From: Algibacter sp.
Lineage (GTDB): Bacteria; Bacteroidota; Bacteroidia; Flavobacteriales; Flavobacteriaceae
Assembly (NCBI RefSeq): GCF_029245835.1
Contig: NZ_JAQWOO010000027.1
Location: 1 to 64,000 of the forward strand
Length of the DNA stretch: 64,000 nt
Direction of reading: 5' to 3'
Each line of letters begins with the position of its first letter. The stretch's first letter is position 1. Of this stretch, positions 25,399-35,332 are shown one piece after another. The translations under genes were made by a program, and so were the position numbers. Below the pieces are notes generated by a model. It worked only from the letters and a program-made list of their open reading frames with translations. It had not been told where the DNA came from and ran no database searches.

Positions 25399-27810
25399 AT
25401 GAAACCCATTTTTCTTATCACTTTTACAACAGTCTTCTTTTTAAACTTTTTAGCATTCGCGCAAGCAGATATCACAATTTCTGGAACTGTAAAAGAAAAA
25501 ATTTCGCAAAACGCCATACCTTTTGCTAATATAGTTCTGAAAACAAAACAAGATAATGCTTTTGTAACAGGAACTGCGAGTGATGACAATGGTCTTTTTA
25601 TTTTAGAAAACACAAATCCAGGCAACTATATTTTAGAAATTTCTAGTATGGGTTTTATTACCTATAAACAAAGCCTTTTTGTGGGTAATCTATCAGATTA
25701 TCTAGATGTTAAAACTATTGAACTTGATGAAGATGTTACAGCTTTAAAGGAAGTCGTCATTGACACTAAAAAAGAGCAAATAAGTGCCAAAATGGATAGA
25801 AAAACATATTCATTAAAGGATAATATCAATCAAAGTGGCGGATCTATTTTACAGGCGATGCAAAACTTACCAAGTGTTACGGTGCAGGACGGTAAAGTAA
25901 ATTTACGTGGAAACGATAAGGTTATTGTGCTTATGGATGGCAAACAAACGGCGCTTACTGGTTTTGGAAATCAATCTGGGTTAGATAATATTCCATCTTC
26001 TGCTATTGATAGAATTGAAGTAATTAATAACCCCTCTTCAAAATATGATGCCAACGGAAATGGTGGTATCATCAACATTATTTATAAGAAAAACAAAGCC
26101 CAAGGTTTCAATGGAAAGATAGGTTTTACAGGAGGCTTAGGTGCGCTTTGGGAGCGACAAGAAAACCTACCAACTATAAGACCACAATATACTGCTACAC
26201 CAAAACTAAACCCTTCGCTCTCTCTAAATTACAGAAAAGATAAAGTCAATATCTTTTTCCAAGGTGATTATTTATATACCGAAACCTTAAATAAAAATGA
26301 ATTTGTAACCCGAACTTATGATGATGGCAGGGTTATAAAACAACAATCGAAACGCAATAGAGATACCCAATTTACAACCTTAAAATCTGGAGTAGATTGG
26401 AATTTAGATGATAAAAATACGATTACTATTTCAGGATTATATGGCACCGAAGTGATTATTGATAATGGTGACCAACCTTTTTTTAATGACGATTTAAGTG
26501 AGCGTTCACGTCTTTGGCAATTTCTTGAAGACGAAGTAAAAATTACTGCCATGGCAACCGCTAGCTATTTGCATAAATTTAAAGAAGCTGGGCATCATTT
26601 TACTCTTGGTTTAAATTACACATTTCATAGAGAGGATGAAAAATATTTTTTCGATAATATTTTACCAAATGAGCCTGTGAGCGAAAACTCATTTAAACTC
26701 CTTTCAGACGAGCAGGTTTACGATTTTAATGTCGATTACGTTCGACCTTTAAAAAATGGTAAAATGGAAACAGGCTTAAAACTTAGAAAAAGAAATATCC
26801 CCATCAACATGCAGTTTTTTCCAGGAACAAACACACCGCTTGATATAGAAGCTGGCGGAGAAGCGGAATACAAAGAACTTATTCCTGCGGTTTATGGAAA
26901 CTATGTTTTTGAAAATGAAAATTATGAGGCAGAAATTGGATTACGTGTAGAATATGTAGATTTAAACTACGATGTAAACCCAGACCATAATACTTACGAA
27001 AGTGGTGGTTATGATTATTTTGAACCTTTTCCAAATATAAGACTCGCTAAAAAAATTGATGAAAATAATAAAATTTCTATTTTTTATAGCAGACGTGTTG
27101 ATAGACCTAACGAAGTTGATATTCGAATTTTCCCAAAATATGATGATGCCGAAATTATTAAAGTAGGAAACCCTAATTTACGTCCGCAATTCACCAATAT
27201 ATTAGAGTTAGGTTACAAAACCAGTTGGGACTCAGGGAGTTTATATTCAGCTGTATATCATTGTTTTGCTGATGGTACGATTACGAGAATATCTAGTACA
27301 GTTGGTAACGACCCACTAATATATGCCATTTTCCAAAATGCAGGAAAAAGCTATAATAGTGGTATTGAGCTGATTTATGAGCAGAAAATTTCAGATAGGT
27401 ATTCCTTTAATTTTAATGCAAATGCATATCGCAATCAAATCGACGCGTTTTCAGTAGTTAACCTATACCCTAGTGAAAATATATTTTCTGCAGAAAAGCA
27501 AAAAATAACTTCTGGAACTGTAAAATTGAATAACACGTTTCATTTTGCTAAAAATTTAGATGCACAATTAACAGGAAGTTATTTAGCACCAGATATTATT
27601 CCTCAAGGTAAAAGAGCCTCCATGTTCTCAATAGATTTAGGGATTAAAAAATCGATTCAAAATGGTAAAGGCGAACTCTTTTTTAATGCCACCGATTTGT
27701 TAAATACTATGGTAATAAAAAAAGAAATTGAAGGAGAAACATTTAGTTACACCAGTAATAATTATTACGAAACACAAGTGATCCGTTTAGGCTATACTTA
27801 TAAATTTTAA
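25399..27810 (+). CDS. TonB-dependent outer-membrane receptor family protein 1
   Basis: The 803-residue protein has a signal peptide ending near AFAQA (residue 23), a carboxypeptidase-regulatory-like domain (about 25-110, ITISGTVKEKISQ), a plug (about 130-225, with GSILQAMQNLPSVTVQDGKVNLRG and IDRIEVINNPSSKYDANGNGGIINI) and a 3-domain-type outer-membrane barrel to the C-terminal aromatic residue (YTYKF). It is the first of two related genes after the AraC regulator. The substrate is unknown; relatives are induced by metal limitation or peptides. I see no SusD partner, so it is not a glycan utilisation pair. Confidence 0.88.
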   Translation: MKPIFLITFTTVFFLNFLAFAQADITISGTVKEKISQNAIPFANIVLKTKQDNAFVTGTASDDNGLFILENTNPGNYILEISSMGFITYKQSLFVGNLSDYLDVKTIELDEDVTALKEVVIDTKKEQISAKMDRKTYSLKDNINQSGGSILQAMQNLPSVTVQDGKVNLRGNDKVIVLMDGKQTALTGFGNQSGLDNIPSSAIDRIEVINNPSSKYDANGNGGIINIIYKKNKAQGFNGKIGFTGGLGALWERQENLPTIRPQYTATPKLNPSLSLNYRKDKVNIFFQGDYLYTETLNKNEFVTRTYDDGRVIKQQSKRNRDTQFTTLKSGVDWNLDDKNTITISGLYGTEVIIDNGDQPFFNDDLSERSRLWQFLEDEVKITAMATASYLHKFKEAGHHFTLGLNYTFHREDEKYFFDNILPNEPVSENSFKLLSDEQVYDFNVDYVRPLKNGKMETGLKLRKRNIPINMQFFPGTNTPLDIEAGGEAEYKELIPAVYGNYVFENENYEAEIGLRVEYVDLNYDVNPDHNTYESGGYDYFEPFPNIRLAKKIDENNKISIFYSRRVDRPNEVDIRIFPKYDDAEIIKVGNPNLRPQFTNILELGYKTSWDSGSLYSAVYHCFADGTITRISSTVGNDPLIYAIFQNAGKSYNSGIELIYEQKISDRYSFNFNANAYRNQIDAFSVVNLYPSENIFSAEKQKITSGTVKLNNTFHFAKNLDAQLTGSYLAPDIIPQGKRASMFSIDLGIKKSIQNGKGELFFNATDLLNTMVIKKEIEGETFSYTSNNYYETQVIRLGYTYKF

Positions 27811-27960
27811 TCAATTCTTTTAAAAATGATATTATTTACAAAGGTTTATGACTTTAAAAATTAGTAGCGTCTATTAAACAATAAACGATTAATATTACGA
27901 ATGCAACCAAAAAAGAGCTCCAATAGGTTATTTTTACAATCTTAATATGTTAAGTATCTC

Positions 27961-30330
27961 ATGCGCAACCTGCTTTTAGTAATTATATTTTTTTTCTTGT
28001 ATGCACAAAACATGTATGCACAAAACTCTGAAATTCTAATCAGTGGTAAAGTTGTTGAAAATGACAACAAACTACCCATAGAATATGCTACTATAGCCTT
28101 AATTGACACCCTTTCTAAAAAACCATTAACAGGAACCATAACCACTCAAGATGGTACATTCACTTTAAAAACAAGTAACGCTAATTTCTACATAGAGATT
28201 AGTTTTATTGGTTATGAGACTCAAACTTTTAAGGATTTTAAAATTGAACAAAACAAAATTGATTTAAAAACAATAATATTAACGGAAGACAATCAAGCTT
28301 TGGATGAAGTTGTTATTAGGGCTGAAAAATCTCAAACCGAATTTAAACTTGATAAACGGGTATTTAATGTAGGTTTAGATTTGAGCTCTACAGGCGCTAG
28401 CTCCTTAGAGGTTTTAAATAGTATACCCTCAGTAAATGTAAACATTGAAGGCGAAGTAAGTTTACGAGGCAGCCAAGGTGTTCAAATACTTATCAATGGA
28501 AAACCTTCAGTACTCGCTAGTGCAGATGGCAGTGCTTTAGGAAGTATTACCGCAGATATGATTGAAAAAATAGAAGTTATTACAAATCCTTCAGCAAAAT
28601 ATGATGCAGAAGGTACTTCGGGCATTATTAATATCATTATTAAAAAATCTGAAAAACGCGGTATTAATGGGTCAGCCACTTTAAATGTTGGTGTTCCTAA
28701 TAGCAATAGCTTTGGTTTAAGCGTTAATAGACGTACCGAAAAGTTTAACCTATTTAGTCAATTGGGTTTTGGAATTCGCACCTATCCAGATGAGCGTAAA
28801 TCTATAAATCAAGATTTAATAAATAACACCACCATAACGAGTGCTGGAGACAGTGAGTTTGATGAAAAATTTAGTAACTTTCTTCTTGGTGCCGATTACT
28901 TTATAAACGACAATAACATTGTAACCCTTTCTGGATCTTATGCCTATGAGGTAGAAGACCAGTTTTCAAAAACAAATTTTAGACAAACCGATGCCTCCAA
29001 TTCAAATACAGATAGTTGGTTACGTGATGAAAAAACAGAAGCTAAAAACCCCAAATTACGCTACGAGCTCCAATACAAAAAGAATTTTAACCGGCATGAA
29101 GACCAAAGTTTATTATTTAGTGCTCTAGGAAGTTCTTTTAGAAAAGATCAATTTTCAGATTTTGAAAACACAACAATCTCTGGAGACTCAAATGATTTTC
29201 AGCAAGAAACACGTACCGATTACACCTTAGAAGACTACACATTTAAACTAGACTATACGCATCCCTTTTTAGAAAAATACACCATAGAGATAGGCTCTCA
29301 GTACGCTATAAATAGTGTGTCTAACGATTTTGCTGTTAGCGATTTTATTAATGGTGATTGGGTTAACAACCCAGATTTAACCAATATTTTTGATTTTGAC
29401 CAGAAAGTGTTAGGACTTTACACCACTGCTGCTTACGAAGGTGATATTTGGGGAATTAAATTAGGTGTAAGATTAGAGCATACAAATCTTATTACCTTAT
29501 TAGAAACCACGAATGAGGGAAATGAAAATGATTATACCAACTTATTCCCTAGTATTCACACCTCCTATAAAATTAATGATGGTTTTTCGTTGCAAGCAGG
29601 ATATTCAAAAAGAATACGACGACCAGGGTTAAGAGAATTAAATCCCTTTTCAAACATCCGAAATAATTTTAGTATCTCTACTGGTAACCCAGATTTACAA
29701 CCAGAATATACAGATTCTTACGAAATTACGAGCATCCATAAAATTGGCAAAGCGTCTTTAAATTTCAGTTTATATAACCGCTATACCGTAGATGTTGTTG
29801 AGCGTATTGCCACTTTTGAAGATAACGTAAGTCTATCAAGGCCAGAAAATGTAGGTTCTAATACAACAACAGGTTTTGAAGCTAACGGAAAATACGCGCC
29901 AAATAAATGGTTCTCAATACATGGTGATTTCAATATTAATTATTTTTCTAGAAAAGGTTTTTTTGAAACCACCTCTTTTGATTTTAAAGGAAATCGATGG
30001 ACCACTAGCCTAACCTCTAAGTTTAAACTGCCTGCTGAATTTGATTTAGAAATCACAGGCGATTACAGGTCTAAATTTAAAACAGTACAAAGTGAAATTG
30101 CAGATAATCTTTTTGCTGATCTTGGTTTAAGAAAAAAAATTCTTAAAGGAAAAGTGATTTTAAACTTAAGTATTCGTGATGTTTTTGCTTCTAGAATAAA
30201 CCAAACAACGACGACACAACCCAACTTCTTTTTATTTAATAGCAGGCAACGTGGGCGCTTTGTTACCTTCGGAATTAGTTATGGTTTTGGTAAAGGTGAG
30301 GCTATGCAGTTTTCTGGACAAAGACGCTAA
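27961..30330 (+). CDS. TonB-dependent outer-membrane receptor family protein 2
   Basis: The 789-residue paralog of the preceding protein has a signal peptide (to about residue 20, YAQN), a carboxypeptidase-like domain (about 25-110, ILISGKVVENDNKLPIEYATI), a plug with SSLEVLNSIPSVNVNIEGEVSLRG and EVITNPSAKYDAEGTSGIIN, and an outer-membrane barrel. The barrel ends FGISYGFG and has a short polar extension (KGEAMQFSGQRR), so the last residue is not the usual aromatic. A spacer of 150 bp separates it from receptor 1, with no gene visible. No SusD-like gene follows. Substrate unknown. Confidence 0.88.
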   Translation: MRNLLLVIIFFFLYAQNMYAQNSEILISGKVVENDNKLPIEYATIALIDTLSKKPLTGTITTQDGTFTLKTSNANFYIEISFIGYETQTFKDFKIEQNKIDLKTIILTEDNQALDEVVIRAEKSQTEFKLDKRVFNVGLDLSSTGASSLEVLNSIPSVNVNIEGEVSLRGSQGVQILINGKPSVLASADGSALGSITADMIEKIEVITNPSAKYDAEGTSGIINIIIKKSEKRGINGSATLNVGVPNSNSFGLSVNRRTEKFNLFSQLGFGIRTYPDERKSINQDLINNTTITSAGDSEFDEKFSNFLLGADYFINDNNIVTLSGSYAYEVEDQFSKTNFRQTDASNSNTDSWLRDEKTEAKNPKLRYELQYKKNFNRHEDQSLLFSALGSSFRKDQFSDFENTTISGDSNDFQQETRTDYTLEDYTFKLDYTHPFLEKYTIEIGSQYAINSVSNDFAVSDFINGDWVNNPDLTNIFDFDQKVLGLYTTAAYEGDIWGIKLGVRLEHTNLITLLETTNEGNENDYTNLFPSIHTSYKINDGFSLQAGYSKRIRRPGLRELNPFSNIRNNFSISTGNPDLQPEYTDSYEITSIHKIGKASLNFSLYNRYTVDVVERIATFEDNVSLSRPENVGSNTTTGFEANGKYAPNKWFSIHGDFNINYFSRKGFFETTSFDFKGNRWTTSLTSKFKLPAEFDLEITGDYRSKFKTVQSEIADNLFADLGLRKKILKGKVILNLSIRDVFASRINQTTTTQPNFFLFNSRQRGRFVTFGISYGFGKGEAMQFSGQRR

Positions 30331-30432
30331 CTATTCTTTAAGTTTAAAAAATACGAAAAGGTGATAGTTAATAAATTATAAGATTTTTTTTAAAAACATG
30401 ACAAAAGTAAGCTTTTGAGTATATGGTATTAG

Positions 30433-30440
30433 TAATTTTG
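30433..30440 (+). promoter_or_regulatory. -7 promoter element before carbonic anhydrase gene
   Basis: TAATTTTG fits the Bacteroidota -7 consensus TAnnTTTG and lies 30 bp before the ATG. A TTTTG at 30413-30417 could be the -33 box, but its spacing is shorter than usual. Confidence 0.35.
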
Positions 30441-30469
30441 TAGTATCAAAATTTACCAAATTATATATT

Positions 30470-31255
30470 ATGAATACGAACCTTAATTTACTTTTTTGCG
30501 CTATTTTCATATCTATTATATCCTGTAAACAAGCACCAAAAACAACTCATACTACCAAATCTGAAAACGAACACCATTGGAGTTATGCTGGTGAAACCGC
30601 ACCAGAACATTGGATAGAAGTTGAAAAGAATTCCGATTGCGATGGCAAACACCAATCCCCCATAAACATTATTAATAAAGATGCCGATTCTGTAAAAATT
30701 AAAGGCGATTTAAAAATCAAATATACACCATCAACACTTCTAAGCGAAGTCGAAAACAACGGGCATTCCATTCAGTTTGATTTTGAAGCTGGCGATTCTA
30801 TAAACTACAAAAACGAAACCTACTATTTAAAACAAATCCATTTTCACGAACCTGCAGAACATAAAATAAACGGCGTTATTTACCCCATTGAAATGCACTT
30901 AGTTCACGTAAGTAAATCAGGAAAAATAACTGTTTTAGGTTTGATGGGAGAAGAAGGCGAAGAAAGCCAACTCTTTGAATTTTTTGAGAGTTTTTTACCT
31001 CTTGAAAATGGCTCAACCAAAGATATTCATCAAAAAATTGATTTATCAAGCTTGTTTTTAGAGGACAAGCATTATTACTCCTATGGCGGTTCATTAACTA
31101 CACCACCATGTACCGAGGGCGTAAATTGGATTGTGTTTAAAGAGCCTATTATTTTATCTGTTGAGGAGGTTTTAAAACTTAGAAACAATATGCCTATTAA
31201 CAATTATAGAAATGAACAACCTTTGAATGATAGAGTGGTTACTTTAAATTATTAA
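30470..31255 (+). CDS. Alpha-carbonic anhydrase lipoprotein
   Basis: The 261-residue protein begins with a lipoprotein signal (FISIISC, Cys at about residue 20) and should be anchored outside the cytoplasm. The alpha-carbonic anhydrase domain is complete: HWSYAGETAPEHW, SPINI, the zinc ligands in QIHFHEPAEH and EMHLVHV, and the YGGSLTTPPCTEGVNWIVF signature. It hydrates carbon dioxide to bicarbonate. The start follows a -7 promoter element, and the HAD phosphatase gene begins only 2 bp after its stop, so they are co-transcribed. Confidence 0.95.
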   Translation: MNTNLNLLFCAIFISIISCKQAPKTTHTTKSENEHHWSYAGETAPEHWIEVEKNSDCDGKHQSPINIINKDADSVKIKGDLKIKYTPSTLLSEVENNGHSIQFDFEAGDSINYKNETYYLKQIHFHEPAEHKINGVIYPIEMHLVHVSKSGKITVLGLMGEEGEESQLFEFFESFLPLENGSTKDIHQKIDLSSLFLEDKHYYSYGGSLTTPPCTEGVNWIVFKEPIILSVEEVLKLRNNMPINNYRNEQPLNDRVVTLNY

Positions 31256-31257
31256 TC

Positions 31258-31920
31258 TTGATAAAAAAATTGAAAACCTACAAAGCAGTTATTTTTGATT
31301 TAGACGGCACACTCGTTAACTCTATTGAAGATTTAGCAGATGCTATGAATGTTGTGCTTGAAAAACGCAATTACCCTGCTTACAATTACGAAACTTACAA
31401 GACTTTTGTTGGCAGTGGTGTTAAAAGTTTAGTCATTAAATCATTACCTGAAAGCAATCCTAGTGAAAGAGAGGTGAATGCCTGTCTTGAAAATATGATG
31501 GAGATTTACAGTACATGTTGCACAAATAAAACAAACCCTTATGAAGATGTTTTAGAACTGCTAGAACAACTAAAATCTAAAAATATTAAGTTAAGTGTAT
31601 TATCTAATAAAGAAGATGCCCTTACTAAAAAAGTAGTTGCAGCTTTGTTACCAAATTACTTAAATCCTGTTTTAGGACTGAAAGAAGAAACGTTAAAAAA
31701 ACCAAATCCCAAGGTGGCTTTACAAATATGTAAAACCTTGAATGTAAAACCAGAAGACGTTATTTTTGTTGGCGATTCTAGCGCAGATATTTTAGTGGCT
31801 AAAAAGGCTAATATGCTTGCTGTTGGTGTATCGTGGGGATTTAGAGATCAACAAGAATTAATTGAAAACGGAGCAGATCACATCTTAAACAAACCGCTAG
31901 ATTTAATACATATTCTTTAA
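31258..31920 (+). CDS. HAD family phosphatase, phosphoglycolate-phosphatase-like
   Basis: The 220-residue HAD subfamily IA hydrolase has motif I VIFDLDGTLVNS (nucleophile Asp and acid Asp), a helical cap, motif II LSVLSNKEDALT, motif III lysine in ETLKKPNPK and motif IV VIFVGDSSADI. Gph-type enzymes remove phosphate from 2-phosphoglycolate. The only usable start is TTG at 31258, two bases after the carbonic anhydrase stop, which suggests translational coupling; no in-frame ATG precedes motif I. Pairing with a carbonic anhydrase is reminiscent of phosphoglycolate salvage, but the substrate is not certain. Confidence 0.85.
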   Translation: MIKKLKTYKAVIFDLDGTLVNSIEDLADAMNVVLEKRNYPAYNYETYKTFVGSGVKSLVIKSLPESNPSEREVNACLENMMEIYSTCCTNKTNPYEDVLELLEQLKSKNIKLSVLSNKEDALTKKVVAALLPNYLNPVLGLKEETLKKPNPKVALQICKTLNVKPEDVIFVGDSSADILVAKKANMLAVGVSWGFRDQQELIENGADHILNKPLDLIHIL

Positions 31921-32069
31921 ATGCAAACTATAATTATTTTTTAGCTTTGTCGTAAAGACTAAATCCCATAAAATACTACCCGCTTCGCAAAATCTTACGA
32001 ATTTACAAAACATAAAATAGCAGCAAAATCATTTTGTTTAACAAAAATATAAAATAATTAAACATTTTG

Positions 32070-32077
32070 TATCTTTG
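32070..32077 (+). promoter_or_regulatory. -7 promoter element for the Lacal_2735-type/DUF2452 operon
   Basis: TATCTTTG matches the Bacteroidota -7 consensus TAnnTTTG exactly and is followed by TAC. It lies 51 bp before the ATG at 32128. No clear -33 box is seen at the usual distance. The rest of the 31921-32127 spacer shows no gene. Confidence 0.5.
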
Positions 32078-32127
32078 TACTATTATTAATTATAGTTTAC
32101 TATAAGAACTATACATAAAAGAGAAAT

Positions 32128-32292
32128 ATGTTCGGATTATTCAAAAAGAAATCAGAGAAAGAAAAATTACAAGCCCAGTATGAGAAGCTCTTGAAAGAAG
32201 CCCACGCACTATCTACTTCAAACAGAAAAATGAGCGATCAAAAAATCTTTGAAGCAGAAGAAGTTATGAAACAACTTGAAAAGTTGAGCTAG
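32128..32292 (+). CDS. Lacal_2735 family small protein (54 aa)
   Basis: The 54-residue frame begins MFGLFKKKSEKEKLQAQYEK and ends EVMKQLEKLS. It is highly charged and almost wholly helical, probably a short coiled coil, with no membrane segment. The N terminus and length match the small flavobacterial Lacal_2735 family, whose function is unknown. It starts 51 bp after a good -7 element and is followed 16 bp later by the DUF2452 gene, so they are probably co-transcribed. Confidence 0.8.
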   Translation: MFGLFKKKSEKEKLQAQYEKLLKEAHALSTSNRKMSDQKIFEAEEVMKQLEKLS

Positions 32293-32308
32293 TACACTTA
32301 TATTAAAA

Positions 32309-32710
32309 ATGAAAGAAGACAAAAAACCTGATAACGTCGTTTTTAATTCAGAAACCAAAACATATGATGCGGCCATCAAGCCCTATTCAACTTCTGTTGG
32401 TGCTCCAGTAATTACTGCAACAGATAATATCTCTTGGAAAAATAGGAGTATTAATAAGATAAACCATAAGGTTGAAGCAAAATATTTAAAATTACAAGCT
32501 GAATACAATAAAATGATGGAAGAGTTTGAATACAACAAACTCATTTTTGATGCTAAGTTTACTTTTGAACCTATTGTTGGCGAGGTGTATCATTTATACA
32601 AAAGAGACAATGGAGAATCTTTTCTTTCTATAATTGCTCCAGAACAATGTGATTTTAATGCATTAGGTAGTTTTTATTTGAATGTAGACCAAACTTGGGA
32701 AAAAGTATAA
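32309..32710 (+). CDS. DUF2452 family protein
   Basis: The 133-residue soluble protein opens KPDNVVFNSETKTYDAAIKPYSTSVGAP, which is characteristic of DUF2452. A predicted coiled helix (VEAKYLKLQAEYNKMMEEF) follows, then a beta-rich C-terminal part (GEVYHLYKRDNGESFLSII). Function is unknown. It lies between the Lacal_2735-type gene and a flavin oxidoreductase gene (24 bp downstream), all on the same strand. Confidence 0.85.
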   Translation: MKEDKKPDNVVFNSETKTYDAAIKPYSTSVGAPVITATDNISWKNRSINKINHKVEAKYLKLQAEYNKMMEEFEYNKLIFDAKFTFEPIVGEVYHLYKRDNGESFLSIIAPEQCDFNALGSFYLNVDQTWEKV

Positions 32711-32734
32711 TTCACAATCACTTAGAAACTCAAA

Positions 32735-34006
32735 ATGCATAAGAAAGATTATAAAATACATATTATTGGAGCAGGTATTAGCGGTTTAATAGCTGCAAGA
32801 GTTTTGGAAGAAAATGGTTTCTCTCCTACTATTATTGAGGCGACTAAAAGTGTTGGTGGAAGAGTGAAAACAGACATCGTAGACGGTTATCAATTAGACC
32901 ATGGTTTTCAAGTATTATTAACGTCTTATCCTGCAGCACAAAAATATCTTGACTTTGAAACTTTAGATTTACAAAAATTCTTACCGGGAGCTTCCATTTT
33001 TAAAAATGGAAAGCAAAAAATAATTGGCGACCCTTTAAGAGAGACTTCTTTTTTGTTTTCTACATTATTTTCTGGAATAGGTAACTTTTCAGATAAAATT
33101 AAAATACTCCAACTAAATAATAAGCTAAAGAAAAAAACAATTGTGGATATATTTGCTGAAGAAGAAGTATCTACATTATCATATTTATCACATTTAGGTT
33201 TCTCGGATAAAATGATAAACGAGTTTTTTAAGCCATTCTTTAGTGGCATTTTTCTTGAAGATAAATTAGAGACCTCCAGTAGAATGTTTGAGTTTATTTA
33301 TAAAATGTTTGGAGAAGGTTATGCAGCCCTACCAAAAGATGGTATTAAAGCAATCCCGGAACAATTATATCAAAAATTAAAACAAACTACTTTTAAATTT
33401 GATACCAAAGTAACAGCGGTAAAAGATGGTGAAATAACACTTGAAACTACTACAAAACTAGATAGTGATTTTACAATAATAGCAACAGATGCACATCATT
33501 TAGTTTCTAATTTAAAAAACCAAACAACACTATGGAAATCTTGTAACACTTTATATTTTGAAAGTGAACAAAGAATTATTAAAAAATCTCTAATTGGTTT
33601 AATACCACATCAGGGAACACTCATAAATAATATTTTTTACCATACAAGTCTAACTACCAACGCAACTCGAAACAAAGAATTACTTTCGGTAACTGTAATT
33701 GACAATAAAAATGTATCGAATGAAGCACTCATTGAAATGGTAAAAGAAGAATTAAAAACCCATTGTGGTATTGATAATTTAAAGTTTATAAAACATTATT
33801 ATATACCAATGGCTTTACCAAAATTACACAGCCTAAAATATGATATGTTACCCTCTGAAACACGTTTAAACTCTAAGATTTTCTTAGCAGGCGATACACA
33901 GCTTAATGGCTCACTAAATGCGGCTATGATGTCTGGTGAACGAGCAGCGCTAGGCATTATAGAAGCGTTATCTGGATATACTTCTTCACAAAATATTGTG
34001 CATTAA
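32735..34006 (+). CDS. FAD-dependent amine oxidase/phytoene-desaturase-like oxidoreductase
   Basis: The 423-residue flavoprotein has an N-terminal dinucleotide-binding motif (HIIGAGISGLIAARVLEENGF, residues about 10-30), the GGR motif in SVGGRVKTD and an HGFQV segment. The C-terminal FAD signature is FLAGDTQLNGSLNAAMMSGERAA. This architecture is shared by NAD(P)-binding amine oxidases and carotenoid desaturases. Carotenoid or other isoprenoid genes are not adjacent, so the substrate is open. It lies 24 bp after the DUF2452 gene. Confidence 0.85.
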   Translation: MHKKDYKIHIIGAGISGLIAARVLEENGFSPTIIEATKSVGGRVKTDIVDGYQLDHGFQVLLTSYPAAQKYLDFETLDLQKFLPGASIFKNGKQKIIGDPLRETSFLFSTLFSGIGNFSDKIKILQLNNKLKKKTIVDIFAEEEVSTLSYLSHLGFSDKMINEFFKPFFSGIFLEDKLETSSRMFEFIYKMFGEGYAALPKDGIKAIPEQLYQKLKQTTFKFDTKVTAVKDGEITLETTTKLDSDFTIIATDAHHLVSNLKNQTTLWKSCNTLYFESEQRIIKKSLIGLIPHQGTLINNIFYHTSLTTNATRNKELLSVTVIDNKNVSNEALIEMVKEELKTHCGIDNLKFIKHYYIPMALPKLHSLKYDMLPSETRLNSKIFLAGDTQLNGSLNAAMMSGERAALGIIEALSGYTSSQNIVH

Positions 34007-34018
34007 ATTATAAAATGA

Positions 34019-34099
34019 CTTCTTAAAATACGCTATAATATTAGCTTCAATCCGCTTTTGAAAAGTACTAACATCTGCTTTTACAAATGTTTCGCCAAT
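34019..34099 (-). pseudogene. purC 3'-end remnant
   Basis: A 27-codon minus-strand stretch encodes [19 protein letters not shown] and then NIIAYFKK. It aligns to the last residues of the intact PurC in this window ([20 protein letters not shown]), including an identical run of ten. A stop precedes it in frame, and the codons differ widely from purC, so it is a diverged copy and not a recent duplication. The remaining 34007-34219 spacer shows nothing else. Confidence 0.6.
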
Positions 34100-34219
34100 T
34101 CATCCTTTAAAAATGACAATTCAGAAAATTACAATTTTAAAAATATAATTATTAGCTGTAATTTGTATCATTATACACAATTAAAGATAGTTACATCAAG
34201 CTATAAAATTAATTAAAGG

Positions 34220-35245
34220 ATGAAAAAACAGATATTCAGAATCGTATTGCTTACTGGAACCGCAATCTCCCTATTTTACGTACCATGGATTTTGGTGTGG
34301 GCTTGGATATTGCCACTGCCCAATACGGTACAAGAACAAGTAGACGAAGCCATTGGTCATGGATTTGATGGTATGATTGTTTATGTAGATGAAGCGGGCG
34401 AAGCTCCAGCATTTTATGCTGGTGGCTGGAAAGACACGAAAAACAAAATCCCTGCCGACCCAAAATCACTATTCAAAATTGCCAGTATTAGCAAATTATA
34501 TGTAGCTGTAGCGATTACCAAATTGGTTAACGACCAGCGTTTGGATTTGGATAAAACCCTTGCGGATTACTTTCCAGAACTTGCGGGACGCATTGAACAC
34601 GCTGACAAAATAACCTTGCAATTGATGGCGCAACACAGAAGTGGGATTCCTAATATTACCGACCATCCTGGTTTTTGGGAAAACTCACCTAAATCAGCCG
34701 AAGCATGCCTTGAACTCATTTTAGATTTACCAGCTAACTTTGAACCCGATGAAGATTACGAATATTCAAACACCAATTATTTGCTGCTTTCCGAACTTAT
34801 CGATAAAACAGTTGGCTATAGCCACCACCAATATATTAAGGAGGAAATTTTGGTGCCGCTTGGGCTAAAAAACACCTTCTTTTCGCTTGACGAAGTTAAT
34901 ATAGACGATGTAATGAGTGGTTATTATGTTGGCCATGAACCCGATTTAAAAACTGAAGAACAAGGGATGTTAGCAACAGCCGAGGATGTGGGCATATTCC
35001 TGAGAGCCTTAAACGACGGCTCTGTATTTGAGGGCGACGAAAAAGACATTTATGCTTCCATTTATGTGTACAACCATGGTGGTTTGGTTCCTGGGTATCA
35101 AAGTCTTGCAGAATACCATAAAAATATTGACACGGTTGTTGTGCAATTTATGAACACTACTGATTTTAACGGATACCAATGGAATTTATCTGAGATTGTA
35201 ATACATCGTATTGTAAAAATTGTAAGGACTAACAAAAACTCATAA
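34220..35245 (+). CDS. Serine beta-lactamase-like hydrolase
   Basis: The 341-residue protein has one N-terminal membrane segment or uncleaved signal (about 8-32) and a penicillin-binding-type serine hydrolase domain. The nucleophile motif SxxK is SISK in FKIASISKLYVAV, the YxN motif is YSN within YEYSNTNY, and the third motif is HGG in YNHGGLVPGYQ. All three are present, so it should be active as an esterase, peptidase or beta-lactamase-like enzyme on the outer face of the inner membrane. A NAD-binding gene and a membrane protein gene follow on the same strand. Confidence 0.85.
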   Translation: MKKQIFRIVLLTGTAISLFYVPWILVWAWILPLPNTVQEQVDEAIGHGFDGMIVYVDEAGEAPAFYAGGWKDTKNKIPADPKSLFKIASISKLYVAVAITKLVNDQRLDLDKTLADYFPELAGRIEHADKITLQLMAQHRSGIPNITDHPGFWENSPKSAEACLELILDLPANFEPDEDYEYSNTNYLLLSELIDKTVGYSHHQYIKEEILVPLGLKNTFFSLDEVNIDDVMSGYYVGHEPDLKTEEQGMLATAEDVGIFLRALNDGSVFEGDEKDIYASIYVYNHGGLVPGYQSLAEYHKNIDTVVVQFMNTTDFNGYQWNLSEIVIHRIVKIVRTNKNS

Positions 35246-35332
35246 AAAAGTTTAAAAACCGTGAAACATTTTGGTTTGAAGAACGTCTTACCAAAAAAAG
35301 CACGAAACGCTTTTTACAAAACAAAACATTAT

